Shown piece after piece: positions 1-12,496 of a DNA stretch of 64,000 nucleotides. The notes below the pieces were generated by a model, which saw nothing but the letters and a program-made list of their open reading frames with translations, made no database searches and was not told the origin of the DNA. The stretch's first letter is position 1, and each line of letters opens with the position of its first letter. The position numbers and the translations under genes were made by a program. The DNA is from Mytilisepta virgata (taxonomy: Eukaryota > Mollusca > Bivalvia > Mytilida > Mytilidae): the NCBI GenBank assembly GCA_028015205.1, contig CM051521.1:96572513-96636512 (forward strand), read 5' to 3'.

Positions 1-965
1 ATTGCTGGACTCCAGTACCGTAGTAAATGGAGTTGAACAGGTCTCATAAATAGTCTGGTATTCGGAATTAATTCCATACAGGGTGTAATTTCCCCCAGCA
101 GTTGAAGATAATGTCTGGCTGTGATTTGGCCATTTATTAAATTTTTTACTGCTGAAAAAGACCCTGCACTCTCTCTGGACTCTTGTCTAAACTGAATACT
201 GCACCCAAATATGTTACCGTTAGACTTGGTACTAGACTCGATTTCTCTATGTTTATTATAAATCCTAGTCGAACAAGGAGATTTAACAGTAACTCTCTCT
301 CGATCTTGAAATAATGCTTGTTTCAACGGGTTTACGCACATCCAATTGTCTAGATAGACCGCTAAGCGAAACTTTTTTTCCCTTTAGTGTGCAGCTATTA
401 CTGATACCACTTTCGTAAATACTCGAGGTGATGATTTCGGGCTGAAACACAGAACTTTGAATTGGTAAACCTGACCTTTTACACAAAACTTTAGATATTT
501 CCGATGTGTTTTGAATACTAGTATACTTAAGTGAAAATAAGCATCCTTTAGATCCAGCGTTATTGCCCAGTCTCCTTGTCTTACTAAATTTAGAACCTTC
601 GTTAAAGTATCCATCTTGAAATGTTGTTTCCGTAGATGCCGATGTAGGGGCCTCAGATTTATGAATGGTGTCATATAACCATTTTTCTTTGCCACTAAAA
701 ATAGCGTACTGTAAAAACCTTCCAATGTTTTGTGTGTTGGAACTTTTTCTATAGCACCTTTTTCTATAAGAGATTCCATTTCTGATATTATAATATCTTG
801 AAACTACTACTGTTTCTTTTATACCCTGAAAAAAATGGTTTTTCAAGAAAATTCAGTTTGTAGCCCTCTGTGATTAGAGATAAAACCCATTGATCTTATG
901 ACATTTTTTCCATTCTTTTATAAAATAGGTCAGACCACCCCCTACTAGTATGTGCGGAAACTTCA
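1..965 (-). pseudogene. DIRS-like polymerase: reverse transcriptase remnant
   Basis: A DIRS-style polymerase would copy element RNA to DNA. In frame order on the minus strand I see a lead-in at about 960-850 (QWVLSLITEGYKL), then RT motifs at 779-384 (KGAIEKVP, INLRPLHRHL, HFKMDTL, LDLKDAYFH, HRKYLKF, RVFTKV), then in a shifted frame YLDNWM at about 350-330, and a downstream piece near 110-1 (LQLLGEITPCMELIPNTRLF, then MRPVQLHLL). The wording is that of DIRS polymerases. The usual paired aspartates of the YLDD-type box read D-N here, and at least one frameshift separates the motifs, so it is inactive. The RNase H and recombinase parts lie outside the window or are lost. Confidence 0.8.
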
Positions 966-1382
966 TTCTTACCTTGTAATTTTGAATTTCCTGTGGCTTT
1001 CCTACCTCTGGTGGCAAAATTTTTATTTGGGATACGAAAATTACTCAGAACCCTCTTGTCTCATTTGATGAAGATTTTCTGTCCATTTTGTTTGAGAACT
1101 TAGACTTTCCAAAATCATAACCATTACCTTCTGATGAAATATTATTCTTCTCCTTTTCAGAAAAAACTTTTCTTAGGAGCTGTTACCTCCGTAGGATTAT
1201 GAGATTTTCTTTTCGTGACTTTTGAGCTTTGTTCTTTTCTTTCCTATTCTTTGAGAACTTCTCCAGGTCTGACTCAAAAACACCATCAGCAGACAATGGC
1301 AAATCAGATAAATCTCTGGCATCATCAATATTATATAACACAGTATCAGTATTCAGACCTGTTCCATTGATGTTATACCTTC

Positions 1383-1570
1383 CTCATACCGGATTTGACA
1401 TGAGCAGCATGGCAGGTGTCCTGCAGGAAGCAGAGACTGCTTACCCTTCCGGAGCACCTGAGTCTACTCCCGGTTTTTTGTGGGGTCCATGTTGTTCATA
1501 TGTTTTTAGTTTTTAATTGTAGTCCATGTATTGTTTTGGTTGTTGTTCTCCGGAGTTTGTCAGTTGTTTA
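1383..1570 (+). repeat. Dispersed mussel-type repeat, GGAGCACCTGAG family, copy 1
   Basis: The stretch contains CTTACCCTTCCGGAGCACCT, then a TTTTTGTGGGGTCCATGTTG-like block and T-rich sequence. The same order recurs at 21130-21520. It sits between the Gag-like and polymerase parts of the DIRS remnant, so it probably inserted there. Borders are approximate. Confidence 0.7.
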
Positions 1571-2045
1571 TATTTTCACCTTCTTCGAATATCCCTTTGG
1601 TATATTTACTCGTAGCTAACTGGCGTCTAATGATATGAGGAAAAGCACCTTTACCACCAAACTGGTCTAAAGGTTTTGTTGATATTGCAAAAACATCACG
1701 AACATTTTTAATAGCATCTTGTTTATCTAACTTTTCAGACTGTAACGATTGAAGTAAAAATCCCAATGCCTGTAGAATATACATATTCATAATAATGCCC
1801 ATATAAGCAGCTTGTAGTCCTCTATTGGCTATTTTGTCTACCATTTTCGATTAAAAGAATCGAAAATTTAGGAAATTGATAACAAGTCTAAAATTATCTT
1901 AAAATTATATTAATAAAGACTCTTGCCACCTTTTGTAATTGCAGCTTTTTTGCCAGATTTCTTTACTAAACACCTGCTTATCAAATCATCAATTGAAGGT
2001 ACTTGTAAAAAATTTTCATCAGGGGACATGAACGCATCAAGGCCA
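1560..2045 (-). pseudogene. DIRS-like Gag remnant
   Basis: Reading down from 2045, one segment encodes LDAFMSPDENFLQVPSIDDL followed by a lysine-rich KKSGKKAAITKGGKSLY, then a stop. After about 60 bases an open frame at 1844-1560 contains IANRGLQAAYMGIIMNMYIL, DVFAISTKPLDQFG and GAFPHIIRRQ. Order and wording resemble the Gag-like protein that precedes polymerase in DIRS elements. The stop between the two halves and the loss of the C-terminal part mark it as decayed. It is followed, in the same orientation, by the polymerase remnant. Confidence 0.65.
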
Positions 2046-2354
2046 AATTGTCTCGGTGGTAAACAGTATCTTTAATCTATAGGATTTTTGAGCTGAAGAA
2101 ACAAAAGATCCGTAATCAAGTTTTGATCTTACATGGGGTCTGTATGAATTTAGCAAAATATACATTGTAAAGTTTGATTTCTGGGTGAAGATATAACTTT
2201 CTTTTATTAAAAAATGTAAACAGAAAGATTTTAAAGCTTGAGAACTTAAAGTCATTTTCTGTAGCACATTTGTGAGGGCTATTGGCCGATAATTCCACTT
2301 TTCAAAATGATCTACACCAGATTTTTGATTCGAATAACCGTGACAAGCTTCCAA
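2037..2354 (-). pseudogene. LINE reverse transcriptase scraps (jockey-like)
   Basis: The frame encodes WNYRPIALTNVLQK, which matches the YRPIxLT motif of non-LTR reverse transcriptases, and further on RPHVRSKLDYGSFVSS, which resembles the thumb/connection block (IRSKLDYG) of jockey-type LINEs. In an intact element these blocks lie far apart, so the copy is internally deleted. It abuts the DIRS Gag remnant. Confidence 0.6.
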
Positions 2355-2479
2355 ATGGAAGGCAAGTCACCAGTCTCCCAAATATTATTTAGTATACTAG
2401 TATCTAGTTGTATGTCCATTACCACTCAATAATTTTTTCTTGGGTATTTTTGTTGGATAATTTATGGTGGATGTTGCTC

Positions 2480-2962
2480 TTCCTCTTGACCCCCGCCCAT
2501 CTCGGAAGAGCACCCAAACGGAATATGCGACAAACACCAGGATACAACAGCAACTACTCGCATGGAGTACCTTTTAATGGTTTTGACCGGCGAACAGCTG
2601 TCAACTCGATTGACCCATGAGCCTTCTTGAACTCGTTCTATTTAAATGGTACTATTGTTGTACTGTTTGGTATAATATTTTGATTGTTCTTTTTAAAAAA
2701 AGGAGTACCCAATAGTGTTACCGTCATGTTTTAATATTTGATATTTCGAATAAAAAGTCCATCTAAGGACAGAGGTGTTCCTGAGCGAGATACTCTAAAT
2801 TTTACTAATCTAGACAGATTTCGTGATTCGTTTTCGAGATTTGACAGAGGAAAGCCAAATTATCATAGTACATCATGGATCACCGTCGGAAACCCACTGC
2901 CGATAAGTGTAGCAAAGCGTAAACGCGACCGGCCGTGGGTTTCTGACGATGATCATGGATGA
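2480..2962 (+). other. Unidentified coding-like remnant(s)
   Basis: Two short frames (to 2620, and 2738-2962) have a more protein-like composition than their surroundings: the first ends RRTAVNSIDP, the second contains DTLNFTNLDRFRDSFSRFD and ends KRKRDRPWVSDDDHG. The second has a basic cluster (KRKRDR) near its end. They are interrupted by stops and an A-tract, and lie directly before the composite repeat. They may be ORF1 pieces of a transposon; no family is recognised. Confidence 0.3.
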
Positions 2963-3017
2963 CAGTGTCGTTTTTTTTCAGCTGATTTAACTACAGAGAT
3001 TCTACTTTTTTCTACCA

Positions 3018-3389
3018 TTGTCTAATCAGTTGTTAAATATCGAGACAGGAACCCTTTCTATCGATAGCATATATAATGGCGTATGTTTTAGAGACCATTT
3101 GTTTCAGGAAGACCCTATTTTGATAAATAAACTATTGGATTTTACGAAGTGGGGTAAGCCTTGTAGGGACGAAATTTTTATGCATCAAGGTCCTTCTACT
3201 TACCAGTCAGCATATTCTAAAATTCAGTGGTTCTACAGAAGATTTTTGCATATATATCCCATAGGGTCTTATGTTGACCTAAATCCTCTGCTGGTGGTCA
3301 TCTTGAATGAGGGATTTGCACTTTATGAGAAACGTTCAGGCCATGTTTGGTTTCAAGCTATTATGCGGTTTTGTAGATTTTTGTTATAA
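3018..3389 (+). pseudogene. ORF remnant of the composite repeat, copy 1
   Basis: A frame of 123 codons shares an alignable block with the minus-strand frame at 22582-22202. Shared residues include GKxCR, FxHQGxSTY, YSKI, RRxLHI, PIGSYVxL, PLL and ILNEG. I do not recognise the protein. The two copies differ by ordinary substitutions, so the match shows common descent, not necessarily function. It precedes the tandem array in both copies. Confidence 0.5.
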
Positions 3390-3394
3390 GCCAT

Positions 3395-4437
3395 AGACAC
3401 TTTCTGTCAAGTTTGGCTCTATTTGGCCCAGCATTTCATAGATTTAAAAAAAAATCAACCAATCAGAAACAAGAAGTGCCCTTGGTGGCCATGTTTGTCG
3501 CCTGATCTGGACAAAATGAGGACATTTTAACCTATCACAGACACTTCCTGTCAAGTTTCGTTCCATCAGCCAATCAGAAACAAGAATTGCCCACGGCAGC
3601 CATGCTTGTCGACCAATCAGGATAAACAAAATAATTTCATAAAAGACGTTCCATACAATGTAGATGCTTCCTGTCAAGCCTGACATTTTTGGCCAAGCAG
3701 TTCCAGAGAAAAAAAATGTGTTTATCAACCAATGAGAAACAAGAATTGCCCATGATTGTCATGTTTGTTGCCCGATCGGGACGAAATGAGGAGGCTTCCT
3801 GTCAAGTTTCGTTCCATTTGGCCAAGCAACTTCACAGGAGAAGATTGTTTTACATCAGCAAATCAGAAAAAAAGAACTGCCCATGGTCTGCTTTATTTGT
3901 AGTCCGATCGGGACGAAATGAGGAAAGTTTATAAAGGACATTCCATATATACTTCTTATTTTTCTTTTTTTTTTTCTATTCGGCCAAGCGGTTTCAGAGG
4001 AGATTTTTTGTTATATCAGCCAATCAGAAACAAGAACTGCCCATGGCAGCAATATTTGTAGTCAAATCGGGACGAAATGGGGACATTTTGTAAAGAACCT
4101 GTCAAGTTTCGTTCTATTTGGCCAAACAGTTCCAGAGAAAACTTTTTTTAAATACACCAATGAGAAACAAGAATTGCCCATGACGGCCATGTTTTTGCCC
4201 GATCGGGACGAAATGAGGAAACTTTATAAAGGACCTTCCATATATGCTTCCTGTCAAGTTTTGTTCCATTTGGCCAAGCAGTTTCAGAGAAGAAAATTTT
4301 TTAAAACTCAGCCAATCAGAAACAACGTTGTTTGTTGTCCGATCGGGACTAAATGAGCAAACTTTATAAAGGATCTTACATAGATGCTTCCTACCAGATT
4401 TAATTCCATTTGCCCCGTGGTTTCAGAGAAGATTAAA
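3395..4437 (+). repeat. Degenerate tandem array, about 125-155 bp units
   Basis: Each unit carries CTTCCTGTCAAGTTTCGTTC, then TTTGGCCAAGCAGTTTCAGA, an A/T tract, CAATCAGAAACAAGAATTGC, GGCCATGTTTGT and CCGATCGGGACGAAATGAGG. CTTCCTGTCAAG-type anchors recur near 3543, 3667, 3796, 4247 and 4387. Short frames in this stretch are artefacts of the repeat. Confidence 0.85.
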
Positions 4438-4500
4438 ATGTAAAAAGTTAACGGGTGACGACGGACGCCAAGTGATGACAAAGCTCACATGGCCTTTGGG

Positions 4501-5681
4501 CTAAAAAAGGCATTTCTTTGAAGTCCTTAGCGGATTAAATTGTATTAAAAATATCACAAATAAAAAATTGATATTGTCGCAATATATTAATAAAACGTTT
4601 ATAGCCTCAAAGAAGACAATAAAAGATGTTTTATATCAAAGAATAATTTTTATGACTGCAATTAAATATCTATTTGAAAATTATAATAATCTATATTACC
4701 TATTTAAGTATCAATGTTGATGCCTAAAGTCTTTTGAATGATGGCTGTAATTGATTTTTTCATAGAGGACAAATGACACGACCTTAATAAATAATGTCTA
4801 CAAATAATTCTGTCACGAAAACGTCTCTCCAATGCAGATTGGTTCTATCAAAATAAGAACTTTTGTCTATGATTTTGTTGCTTTATTCCTAGAATAGAGA
4901 ATGGAAACGGGGAATGTGTCAAAGAGCAGATAAAAATAAGAGTGACAGCGAGAGATTTTCAAGATTTGAACCTGCAATGGTATTTGTTAATTTCTTTTTC
5001 CTGTTAAATACAATCAAACAAATCAGCGCAAACACCGAAATGCACAGGTTCGCTGCATAATATTTTATTATCTGGACATGAACACTCTAGGTGTTTTTAA
5101 TCATTCACCTGTGTTCCCACGGTGATTCCAAATTTCTCTCAATCCGTTAGTTTTGCCACAATCTGTGGTTGTCATTTACAGTTATCTTGGTTGCCATAAT
5201 CAGCGATCTGTTGGTAGACACGCTATTTCAAATAAATTTAAAACAACTGCACTTGATATCAGTGATTTTAAAATTTAGCGATCTGCCTACATTGTAATTT
5301 CTGTGATCTGCATACATTGTTATTTTTTTATATATAATATTAAATTCTGTGGCCAAATAAGGCCAAAAAATTAGTCAAGTCTTATTTTAGCATCTCTCTG
5401 TGATAATGGAATATAAGGTCGATTCGGTTATCGTAGCAGTGATTGTGCATTGTGTTACAGTTTGTGTTTAGATTTAGTTTATAATTATTTTATTTGCTCA
5501 AATAGAGCAAAAAGGATGGGACACAAGTTATGCCAACTTATATTGTTTTCTCCCGTATTACAGTATAATTACAAAACTAATTTGAGAGCATGCGAGATAA
5601 CAATATCATATAAAGAGAAGATAAACTAAATATGATTAAGCAAACATAAAATGCAAATTGGAGGTTTTTTTTATAGATGAA

Positions 5682-5685
<4 letters not shown>
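4501..5685. other. Non-coding stretch with one SINE-like repeat fragment
   Basis: No gene is seen. At 4889-4925 a fragment AGAATGGAAACGGGGAATGT followed by GTCAAAGAG matches the repeat at 52905-52945 and 55664-55800. At 5279-5328 a 25-bp segment (GATCTGCCTACATTGTAATT and its variant) occurs twice in tandem. Confidence 0.5.

Positions 5686-5758
<73 letters not shown>
5686..5758. repeat. (TA)n microsatellite
   Basis: About 73 bases of uninterrupted TA dinucleotide. It generates spurious Ile-Tyr frames. Confidence 0.98.
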
Positions 5759-5762
<4 letters not shown>

Positions 5763-5909
5763 TCTCTGAGACCCCTTACGGCAACTCCGCCTAGCATACA
5801 AAGCATGGCGATCATAACGTTACGCCACGGTGACAACCTAAAAATAGTTGTTCCTATGACGTACTTATAAACATCATGCTTTGCACACGCAGGAAGTCTT
5901 GTGTTTTAA

Positions 5910-6300
5910 TAATAATAATAATAATAATCATTTATTTCAGACATAAATAGTCCATAGTTATATACAAATACGATGAAAATTTTAAATATACAAGATGAAA
6001 AATGAAGAATTAAAATACCAATAAATATAATTAGAAAGTCTAATTTGATAACATGTCAGTCAAAGTTCACATAAATTTCGGTATACCATTTTCTGAGCAA
6101 AGACGAACTATACCATAAATCACTACCAATAATAGTAAGAAGAAGCTGATTATCAGACTGTTGCAAACGTTTATACAAACCGTATAGATAGTTTTACGTC
6201 TCATTTCCTGAAAACATCTTACATCATTTCTGACAAACATACCTCTAGCACTACATCGTGAATTGAAACCCATCAATATTCTGAAAGCATTATTATACAT
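5910..6300 (-). mobile_element. 5'-truncated LINE, 3' end with (ATT)n tail
   Basis: On the minus strand the frame from 6300 encodes NNAFRILMGFNSRCSARGMF and VRNDVRCFQEMRRK, which fits the C-terminal domain of a non-LTR reverse transcriptase. It is followed by an A/T-rich 3' UTR, GAAATAAATGATT and a run of ATT units ending at 5910. A protein scrap, 3' UTR and simple-repeat tail in that order is the signature of a 5'-truncated LINE insertion. It appears to continue the protein seen at 10231-9905, so both may be one family. Confidence 0.7.
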
Positions 6301-7517
6301 TATTACGGGCCGGCACTAAGCCGGTCCGTCATATGATATGGGTTTGAAAGTGTTGCATGATTTACCGCGAACCTGCCTTATTAACTGCAGACCATCATTA
6401 GTAAATTAATTTAAGCAAATAGTTCTATATGTTTCAAAAGCCATATTATTATTGTGTTTAAAAATATAAATATAAATTTCCGTCATGAAAAAGATGCGTG
6501 TACAACAGAGTTAAGAATAAATTATTATGTAATTTTTACACATCGAAAGGTAAAGCCATTACGCTTCCTATGTCGAATGTTATTTAAAGTTATTTTTAGA
6601 AACGGGCTTTGACCAAAACACATTTACACGTTGGGGTTGCTATTTTCATGAATTTCTAAAATATATTTCAACATAGTAGTTTTTTTGTTTGTTTGTTCGT
6701 TTTTTTTTTTTTTTTTTTTTTTTTTATTATTATTATTTTAATGCTCGGAATTTGTAACGAAAGTGATGTGAATCTCTCAGTATTTCTTTGATACAACAAT
6801 ATTTTTACATCAGAGGACCGTCAGGGCCTCGGGTGTATTGCCATCGCCTAAATTTCCCGCTTATTTGCATATATGCATATATTGAAATTAGTTTTGGAAT
6901 GATAACCGACCTATAAAAATTATAGACCCGCGGACATTATATAGTGCAAAATAAAATTCCTTATCGCTTCTTTTAAATTCATGTTTTCAATGAATACTCA
7001 GATTTTTTTTTTTAATCCAAAGTAATAATATGAAAATGTTTTGTCGTTAGAAATATTAGTATATTAATCAAACAATCTTTAATATCAATGACGTACCGAA
7101 AAATTGTTGTTGCGGATGAATTTACTACATATTATAGGAAAAGAGAGGTTCACGAAGGGTTAGAATGGCCCTAAATTGGTCAAGCGATTACAAATTTCAA
7201 ATAGAAATACTTGTGATAATTCTATTAAGACTAAAATATACTATTTTGGCACCTACTATTAAATATCTTGAAGCTATGACCCCATAATTATACATTATTT
7301 GTATTTTTGGTCAATTTTGTCTGAAATTTATATGTTTTGGCATAATTAACCATTAATTATTAATTAAAATGATTGGGTGTTATGTAGGCAATTTTATAAT
7401 TCAAAATTAAAATATTCTTGATTCACTTCATGGAAATAATAGCATTGTCTTTGTTGATTTTGGTATAGGTGTTCTTGTTCAGGTTGTCTTGTGAAAAACT
7501 TTATTTTGGTAGAGGAA
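6301..7517. other. Non-coding stretch; T26 tract
   Basis: No gene is seen. It contains a T tract at 6700-6725 followed by ATT units, and otherwise unremarkable AT-rich sequence. Confidence 0.5.
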
Positions 7518-7797
7518 TGCTGTATTTCGTTGCTCTAATTTGCAAAAAGAGATGATTGGTCATTTGATGTGGCTTTTCTTATTAAGAAATGCTATTAAAG
7601 TGGTCTGATTGTCAACTTGTTGCATTTTGTAGAGTGGGGAAGCATAGTAGTTCTTATATTTTATACATGCTGGATTTCGTTGCTCTAATTTGTGAAAAAC
7701 TGCTATTAGACATTTGATGTGATCTTTCTTGTTAAGAGATATCATTAGAATGATCCTAAGTTAGCGGTTTGTTATATTGTAGAGTAGGGAAGCACAG
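7518..7797. repeat. Tandem duplication, 150 bp period
   Basis: Two diverged copies start at 7518 and 7668. Both begin TGCTGNATTTCGTTGCTCTA, contain CATTTGATGTG and TTCTTRTTAAGARAT, and end TTGTAGAGTRGGGAAGCAYA. Confidence 0.85.
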
Positions 7798-9904
7798 TTC
7801 TATTAATTATCATAATTTTGTGAGGTTAAAGTGTACTGATAACGGGTCATTCACACCTCTAGTTTGTAAATAAATCATCAGTTACAGGTTGTGGAGCAAA
7901 GGTGAAGTGAATCAAAGAATAATATTTCTCCTCGCAGATATGTATTAGAAGTAAAAAAATAATCACTGGCATCTCGTCTTTATTTTTAATGAATAAGAAA
8001 TGACTAATTAGAAAAGAGATATCTATTGTACTCGCGGAAAGAGAAAAATAATGTTATTAATGTTTATTGTTTATTGACTTCATGTATTTAATAAACACAT
8101 TTCGTCCTCCTCACTTTGGATTTTTACTTTTCTTTAAAACAGCTTGTGCATATTCTGGGAAGGATTGAATTCCTTAACTATGTTGAGAGAGTTGTGTTGC
8201 GTTGAGCAAGGAGTATAATTCTCGGTACCTGTTCCCCATACTTGTAGCCAGCACACACACATACAACAGTATCATGACTGGCTAAAATTAGACCAAAAAG
8301 CTCAGCGTAACAGATATATATAAGTTTACTGTTCATGTGGTATCTTTCACCCAAATATTACAATTTATCTGTTTTAATATGATTGTCTTGACATCTTTCT
8401 CATAATTCAGTGACTAGTCAAAAAAATATTTGCTATGTTGATTCTCTGTCATAAGTAATAAGCTAAAGATTTTTGCAAGTGTGCAACTATACGGTCATAA
8501 TGCCAATCTAGCAGTTCTCATTTGACCACGTCAACATTTCATGGATAATTCACAAAGATAAGTTTCTTACTATAAGACAGTATCTCAGATATGATAGCAA
8601 ATTATATTATGTGTACTATATTGTAAGGTGAACATCTGTCTGGCAGGTACTATATAAACACCTGTCATTTATCAATAATACAACATAACTTGAGGTCCTC
8701 TGATGTTCAGTACTTCAGTACTTTGATTTCTACGTCGTCGCTCAGAATTTCACTTATAAATTTTGATTTACTCCCCACAAAATTATCCTGAAAATTTTGC
8801 CGGAAAGCTGATTTATTGCTGATTTATACACGATTTAATTTTCATTCACAGAATAATAAATTATAACATTAAAAAAAATAATAAATGCATGTGGTGTTCT
8901 TTTCCCGTGAAAAGAGGTCGTAGAAATGTCGAGAAACCGTCCAATAAACAACTGACAGTTATCAATAATGAACGAGTGGCGGAAAACTGGAAATCAAGAA
9001 AATTGCTTAACTTTAACTCATTAGTTAACCTGTTAAATTTCATCATAATATTATGAAATTTTACCTTGATAAAGCTCTTTGAATTGGCTTTAATAACCGT
9101 ATAAAATGTATGCGGGAGAGATTTGTTACACTGCAATTTTCCATTGAATGACATAACCACGCTCACGGAATTTTACATGTAAATTTTTGTGGTAAAAAAT
9201 AATACTTTATTTAATATTTCTTGTACTAAATATATAACTAAATTTAAGAAAAAATTATCAAACCGCGCCTCGAAGCTTCCTCTTCTCAGCCATATAACTT
9301 TCAAGAATGAAATATTTTTGGCAAAAATACATAGTGGTCTCCGGTGTGCGTCATGAAGAGCAAAAATCCGAGAATTTATTCTAAAAAAAAATTATGCAAG
9401 TTTTGGGCAGAATTTCTCTGCTTTGAAATAGAATTATTGGGAAAAAAATTTACACAATACCATGCAGCTGTCTTTTATCTCCAAAATGATACATTTTACA
9501 TTAAAATCAGTAGAAAAATTCAGATGTAGGGTGGTCGGTAGTTTACCATAGAACAGAGAAATGGTCCAAAACATGACGATTTACAGGTAAATATAGCACG
9601 ACATAGAAAATATAGGAAAATCGTCAGTGACGTATCCCTGTGTTATATTGGTCCCAGTTCAGCCAAACTTTAGTGTAGTGGTTTTTGAATGGTCCCTTTA
9701 AAAATTGTGTGGAATGGTCCTTGGATCAAGAAAGTTAAGACATTGTGTTCACTCTTTGTTAAGACCTTAATATTAAACATTATAAATCTCCAGATCTATA
9801 GATGAGAAAGATTTAAATTCCATATTAATAACCGGGAACGAAGAACATTGAAACTATAACATTTTACATATATAAATTTGTCACATAAAAAAAAGAAAAC
9901 ATTT
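7798..9904. other. Non-coding stretch
   Basis: I see no convincing gene or repeat. A TATA-like ACTATATAAACAC near 8650 has no open frame that would make it meaningful. Confidence 0.45.
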
Positions 9905-10231
9905 TTACAGGCCCAAATATTTGGTGCGTGCACCAATGAATTTTCTTGTTTTCATTTTGGTAAGAGACGATATTCCACAGTTGGACCATAATGACACACA
10001 ATAAATATTCATACAATAAGACTGAAAGAGCTGTATTTTAACATCAAATGAACACTTATTAAATTTACGTTTCAGCATATTAACCTTTCTACATATGCTT
10101 CGATATTGTCTTTTGATATCACAATCATCATTCAAATCATTACATATCATATGACCCAAATACTTAAATTCATCAACAAATTCCATCACACTTCTATTTA
10201 AATAAAACTTGGGAATGTTATAAATCTTCAA
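9905..10231 (-). pseudogene. LINE reverse transcriptase C-terminal fragment
   Basis: The frame encodes VDEFKYLGHMICNDLNDDCD, IKRQYRSICRKVNMLKRKFN and CSFDVKIQLFQSYCMNIYCV. The 'KYLGH' box followed by a basic helix and an 'LFxSYC' segment is the thumb region of non-LTR reverse transcriptases. The next block expected in such proteins (NNAFRILMG) is the one found at 6300-6067. No 3' UTR or tail is attached, so the fragment is truncated at both ends. Confidence 0.7.
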
Positions 10232-10288
10232 AAATTTAAAGGCTGTAGTTTAAATTCTCTAGATATAGGACTTGCAAGACACAAATAT

Positions 10289-10376
10289 ATGTGTGTGTGT
10301 GTGATTATGTGTGTGTGTGATTATGTGTGTGTGTGTGTGTGTGTGTGTGATTATGTGTGTGATTGTGTGTGTGTAT
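10289..10376. repeat. (TG)n microsatellite with GATTA interruptions
   Basis: TG runs are broken repeatedly by ATTATG, giving a short higher-order pattern (TGTGTGTGATTA). Confidence 0.95.
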
Positions 10377-10546
10377 CAAAATGTAGAAAGATAACAAAAA
10401 AGGTTGTTAAACACACAATACGGCTATTTAGATGACCAAAAATCTTTTGGAACCTTTTATAAATCTGAAGACTTCTCTAATAATAACAACGTTTTGTTCG
10501 TTTGTAAGATCAGTAGAACCTAAAGTCTAAAGGACAGTGCTTACAC

Positions 10547-11560
10547 TTAAGCATCATAGTGCACTCTACTGTATTTTAGAACATTCAGAGAAAAAATGAT
10601 TAATGTCTTCCATACAGGCGCCACATGAGCATGACGGTTCTGGTATGATATTACTCTAAATAAATCATAGTTTAGAAAGGATGATGCGCATCGAAGTTGG
10701 GTAAGAATAATGTTGAGTTTTCTGGGTCCGTAATTATAAAATAATGGTGAAGTGTTTTTCTCCTTTTTAAAGAATTTCTTAAATTCTGATAAACTATTCA
10801 AATTTCTCACGTTGGGATGAAGTTTGTTCCATTCCCGAATTGTAGCAGGTAGAAATGAATCATTCGTTAGCGATAACATACAAAAAGGGACAATAATATC
10901 CGAACCGTTTCTTAACGGATAGGTTATAGTGCTTTGTATTGTTGGTGGTATAAGACTAGTTAGATAATTAGGGGAGTTTCTGTGTTGAATATTATAAAAC
11001 ATTCGAAGCTTTTTTGATGTCCTCCGACTGGAGAGAGTTTCCCAATTTCTTTCTTGATAAAGGTAATCTGTTTTTGCAAATGTAGGTAATCCAGTAACAA
11101 TCCTGGCAGCCTCAATTTGAATCTTTTTCAAGATTTTTTGAATTACAGATACCGCAGTTATCCCAAACCTCAGATGCATATTCTAAAATAGGACGTATAT
11201 AAATAAGATATAATTTTTCAAGATTTTGTCTACTCAGATTTTACTTTTATATTCCTAAGGACAGATAAGTGTTTGGACGCGCTTTTTATTATACCATCAA
11301 CATGTTCGTTCCACTTCGCATCGCTTGACAGGGTGACATCCAAATGTATTAGAAAATATCATTATCTCTGTCTTATCAGGGTTAAATGACATTAACCATT
11401 TATTTGACCAAATATTCAATTTATCAAGATCATGTTCAATAACTTGTTTGATTTCTGCGCTGTTATTTAGAAGAACATACCATCAATGTAGCGATATTCT
11501 GCCCGAGATGACTTTATTTCAGCCTGACATTATATATTATATGCTTATTACGGTTGGCCG
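10547..11560 (-). pseudogene. LINE reverse transcriptase fragment (jockey/CR1-like)
   Basis: From 11450 down, a decayed part reads IEHDLDKLNIWSNKWLMSFN then PDKTEIMIFSN, the block after the RT catalytic box. The open frame at 11179-10547 continues with KIQIEAARIVTGLP, ERNWETLSSRRTSKKLRMFY, NYLTSLIPP, FLPATIREWNKLHPNVRN and LNIILTQLRCASSFLNYDLF, which together are the C-terminal region of jockey/CR1-type elements. Frameshifts between 11180 and 11400 and loss of the 5' part make it a pseudogene. The final zinc-knuckle-like segment is not visible as such. Confidence 0.85.
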
Positions 11561-12496
11561 TTGGACTTGATATACATTACTAAACTCTGGTCGGTAAAGC
11601 ACGGCTTACAACAAATGTAACTTACGGTCATTACAACTAAGTAAAACTATCAGTAAAACTAACCAGTAAGGCTGGTTAATAACTTTGAAAATGCAGTGAA
11701 TGTTAAAGTTTCTGTGAGATTATATTATAAAAGCATTACCCCAACGTATCGTTTTGTTTTTGAAGTTTTAGAGCTTGTTGGAACTTAATTCTGAACACCA
11801 CTGTCTGATGTAGTATTATATAAAAGTTAAAGGGATTGTGTCCACCGCTAAATTTGTAATTATAATGATAAAATACATAAAAGGTAACTATCACAATCAA
11901 ATTGTTTCTGGGTAACATTTAACCGAAATACCTTGTATATCATGTATAGGTTGCAATTTTACTATCATTTATCAATAATTGTCGACCTGAGACTATGTTC
12001 GCGCTGATCCGAAAGAGTAATAGCAGTCGCCGCCAAAAATGTAACATGAGATTTTATGTTGATCTGAGAAAAGTGTTACTGTAGAAATCAAGGGGCAGGT
12101 TGACATATCTAATAAATACGTTTAAGTGAAAACGATTGTGATCTTCTTTTGTAAAATACTATACTCAATATAGTTTTGTTTATCACATTGTACTAAATTA
12201 TTTACCTTGTTCGTGAATGTATGGCCACAACGCCTGCAGGAATACAAGAATGGGTTTGTAGAGTGCATCAAATTTATTTCGGTATTTTGTGATACGTTTT
12301 ATTAATATATCATTTTATAAGATTTTTTGGTTCATTAAATTAAAATTTTAAAAGAAATGTTTACAATAAAGGTTAATATAAAATACCGATAGAATGAGCT
12401 GTGATTTTTAATTGTTCGTAAGATGCTTCAGTAACAAGAGCTGCTTTTGACCAAGTCTGCCAAGTTTACTGGTCGTCAGAGAAAATAATGACGTTG
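11561..12496. other. Non-coding stretch
   Basis: No gene or recognisable element is seen. Confidence 0.4.

Larger units (their letters stand above)
1..2045 (-). mobile_element. DIRS-type retrotransposon remnant
   Basis: On the minus strand, read from 2045 down to 1, a Gag-like segment is followed by a polymerase segment with reverse transcriptase motifs and then the region leading toward RNase H. Gene order and motif wording fit DIRS-type (tyrosine-recombinase) retrotransposons. The element runs off the left window edge, so the recombinase cannot be seen. Frames are broken by stops and frameshifts, and a different dispersed repeat interrupts it around 1383-1570. It is a dead copy. Confidence 0.75.
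2995..4500 (+). repeat. Composite repeat, copy 1 (ORF remnant + tandem array + end module)
   Basis: Three parts occur in order: an ORF-like segment (3018-3389), an array of degenerate units (about 3395-4437) and an end module containing GACGACGGACGCCAAGTGAT and CTCACATGGCCTTTGGGC. The same three parts in the same order are found on the opposite strand at 22600-20640, so this is one repeat family with two inverted copies 16 kb apart. Confidence 0.8.

Noticed and set aside
3444..4356. Several short frames on both strands
   Set aside because: They repeat with the 125-155-bp array units and change frame between units.
5577..5836. Ile-Tyr repeat proteins
   Set aside because: Produced by the (TA)n microsatellite.
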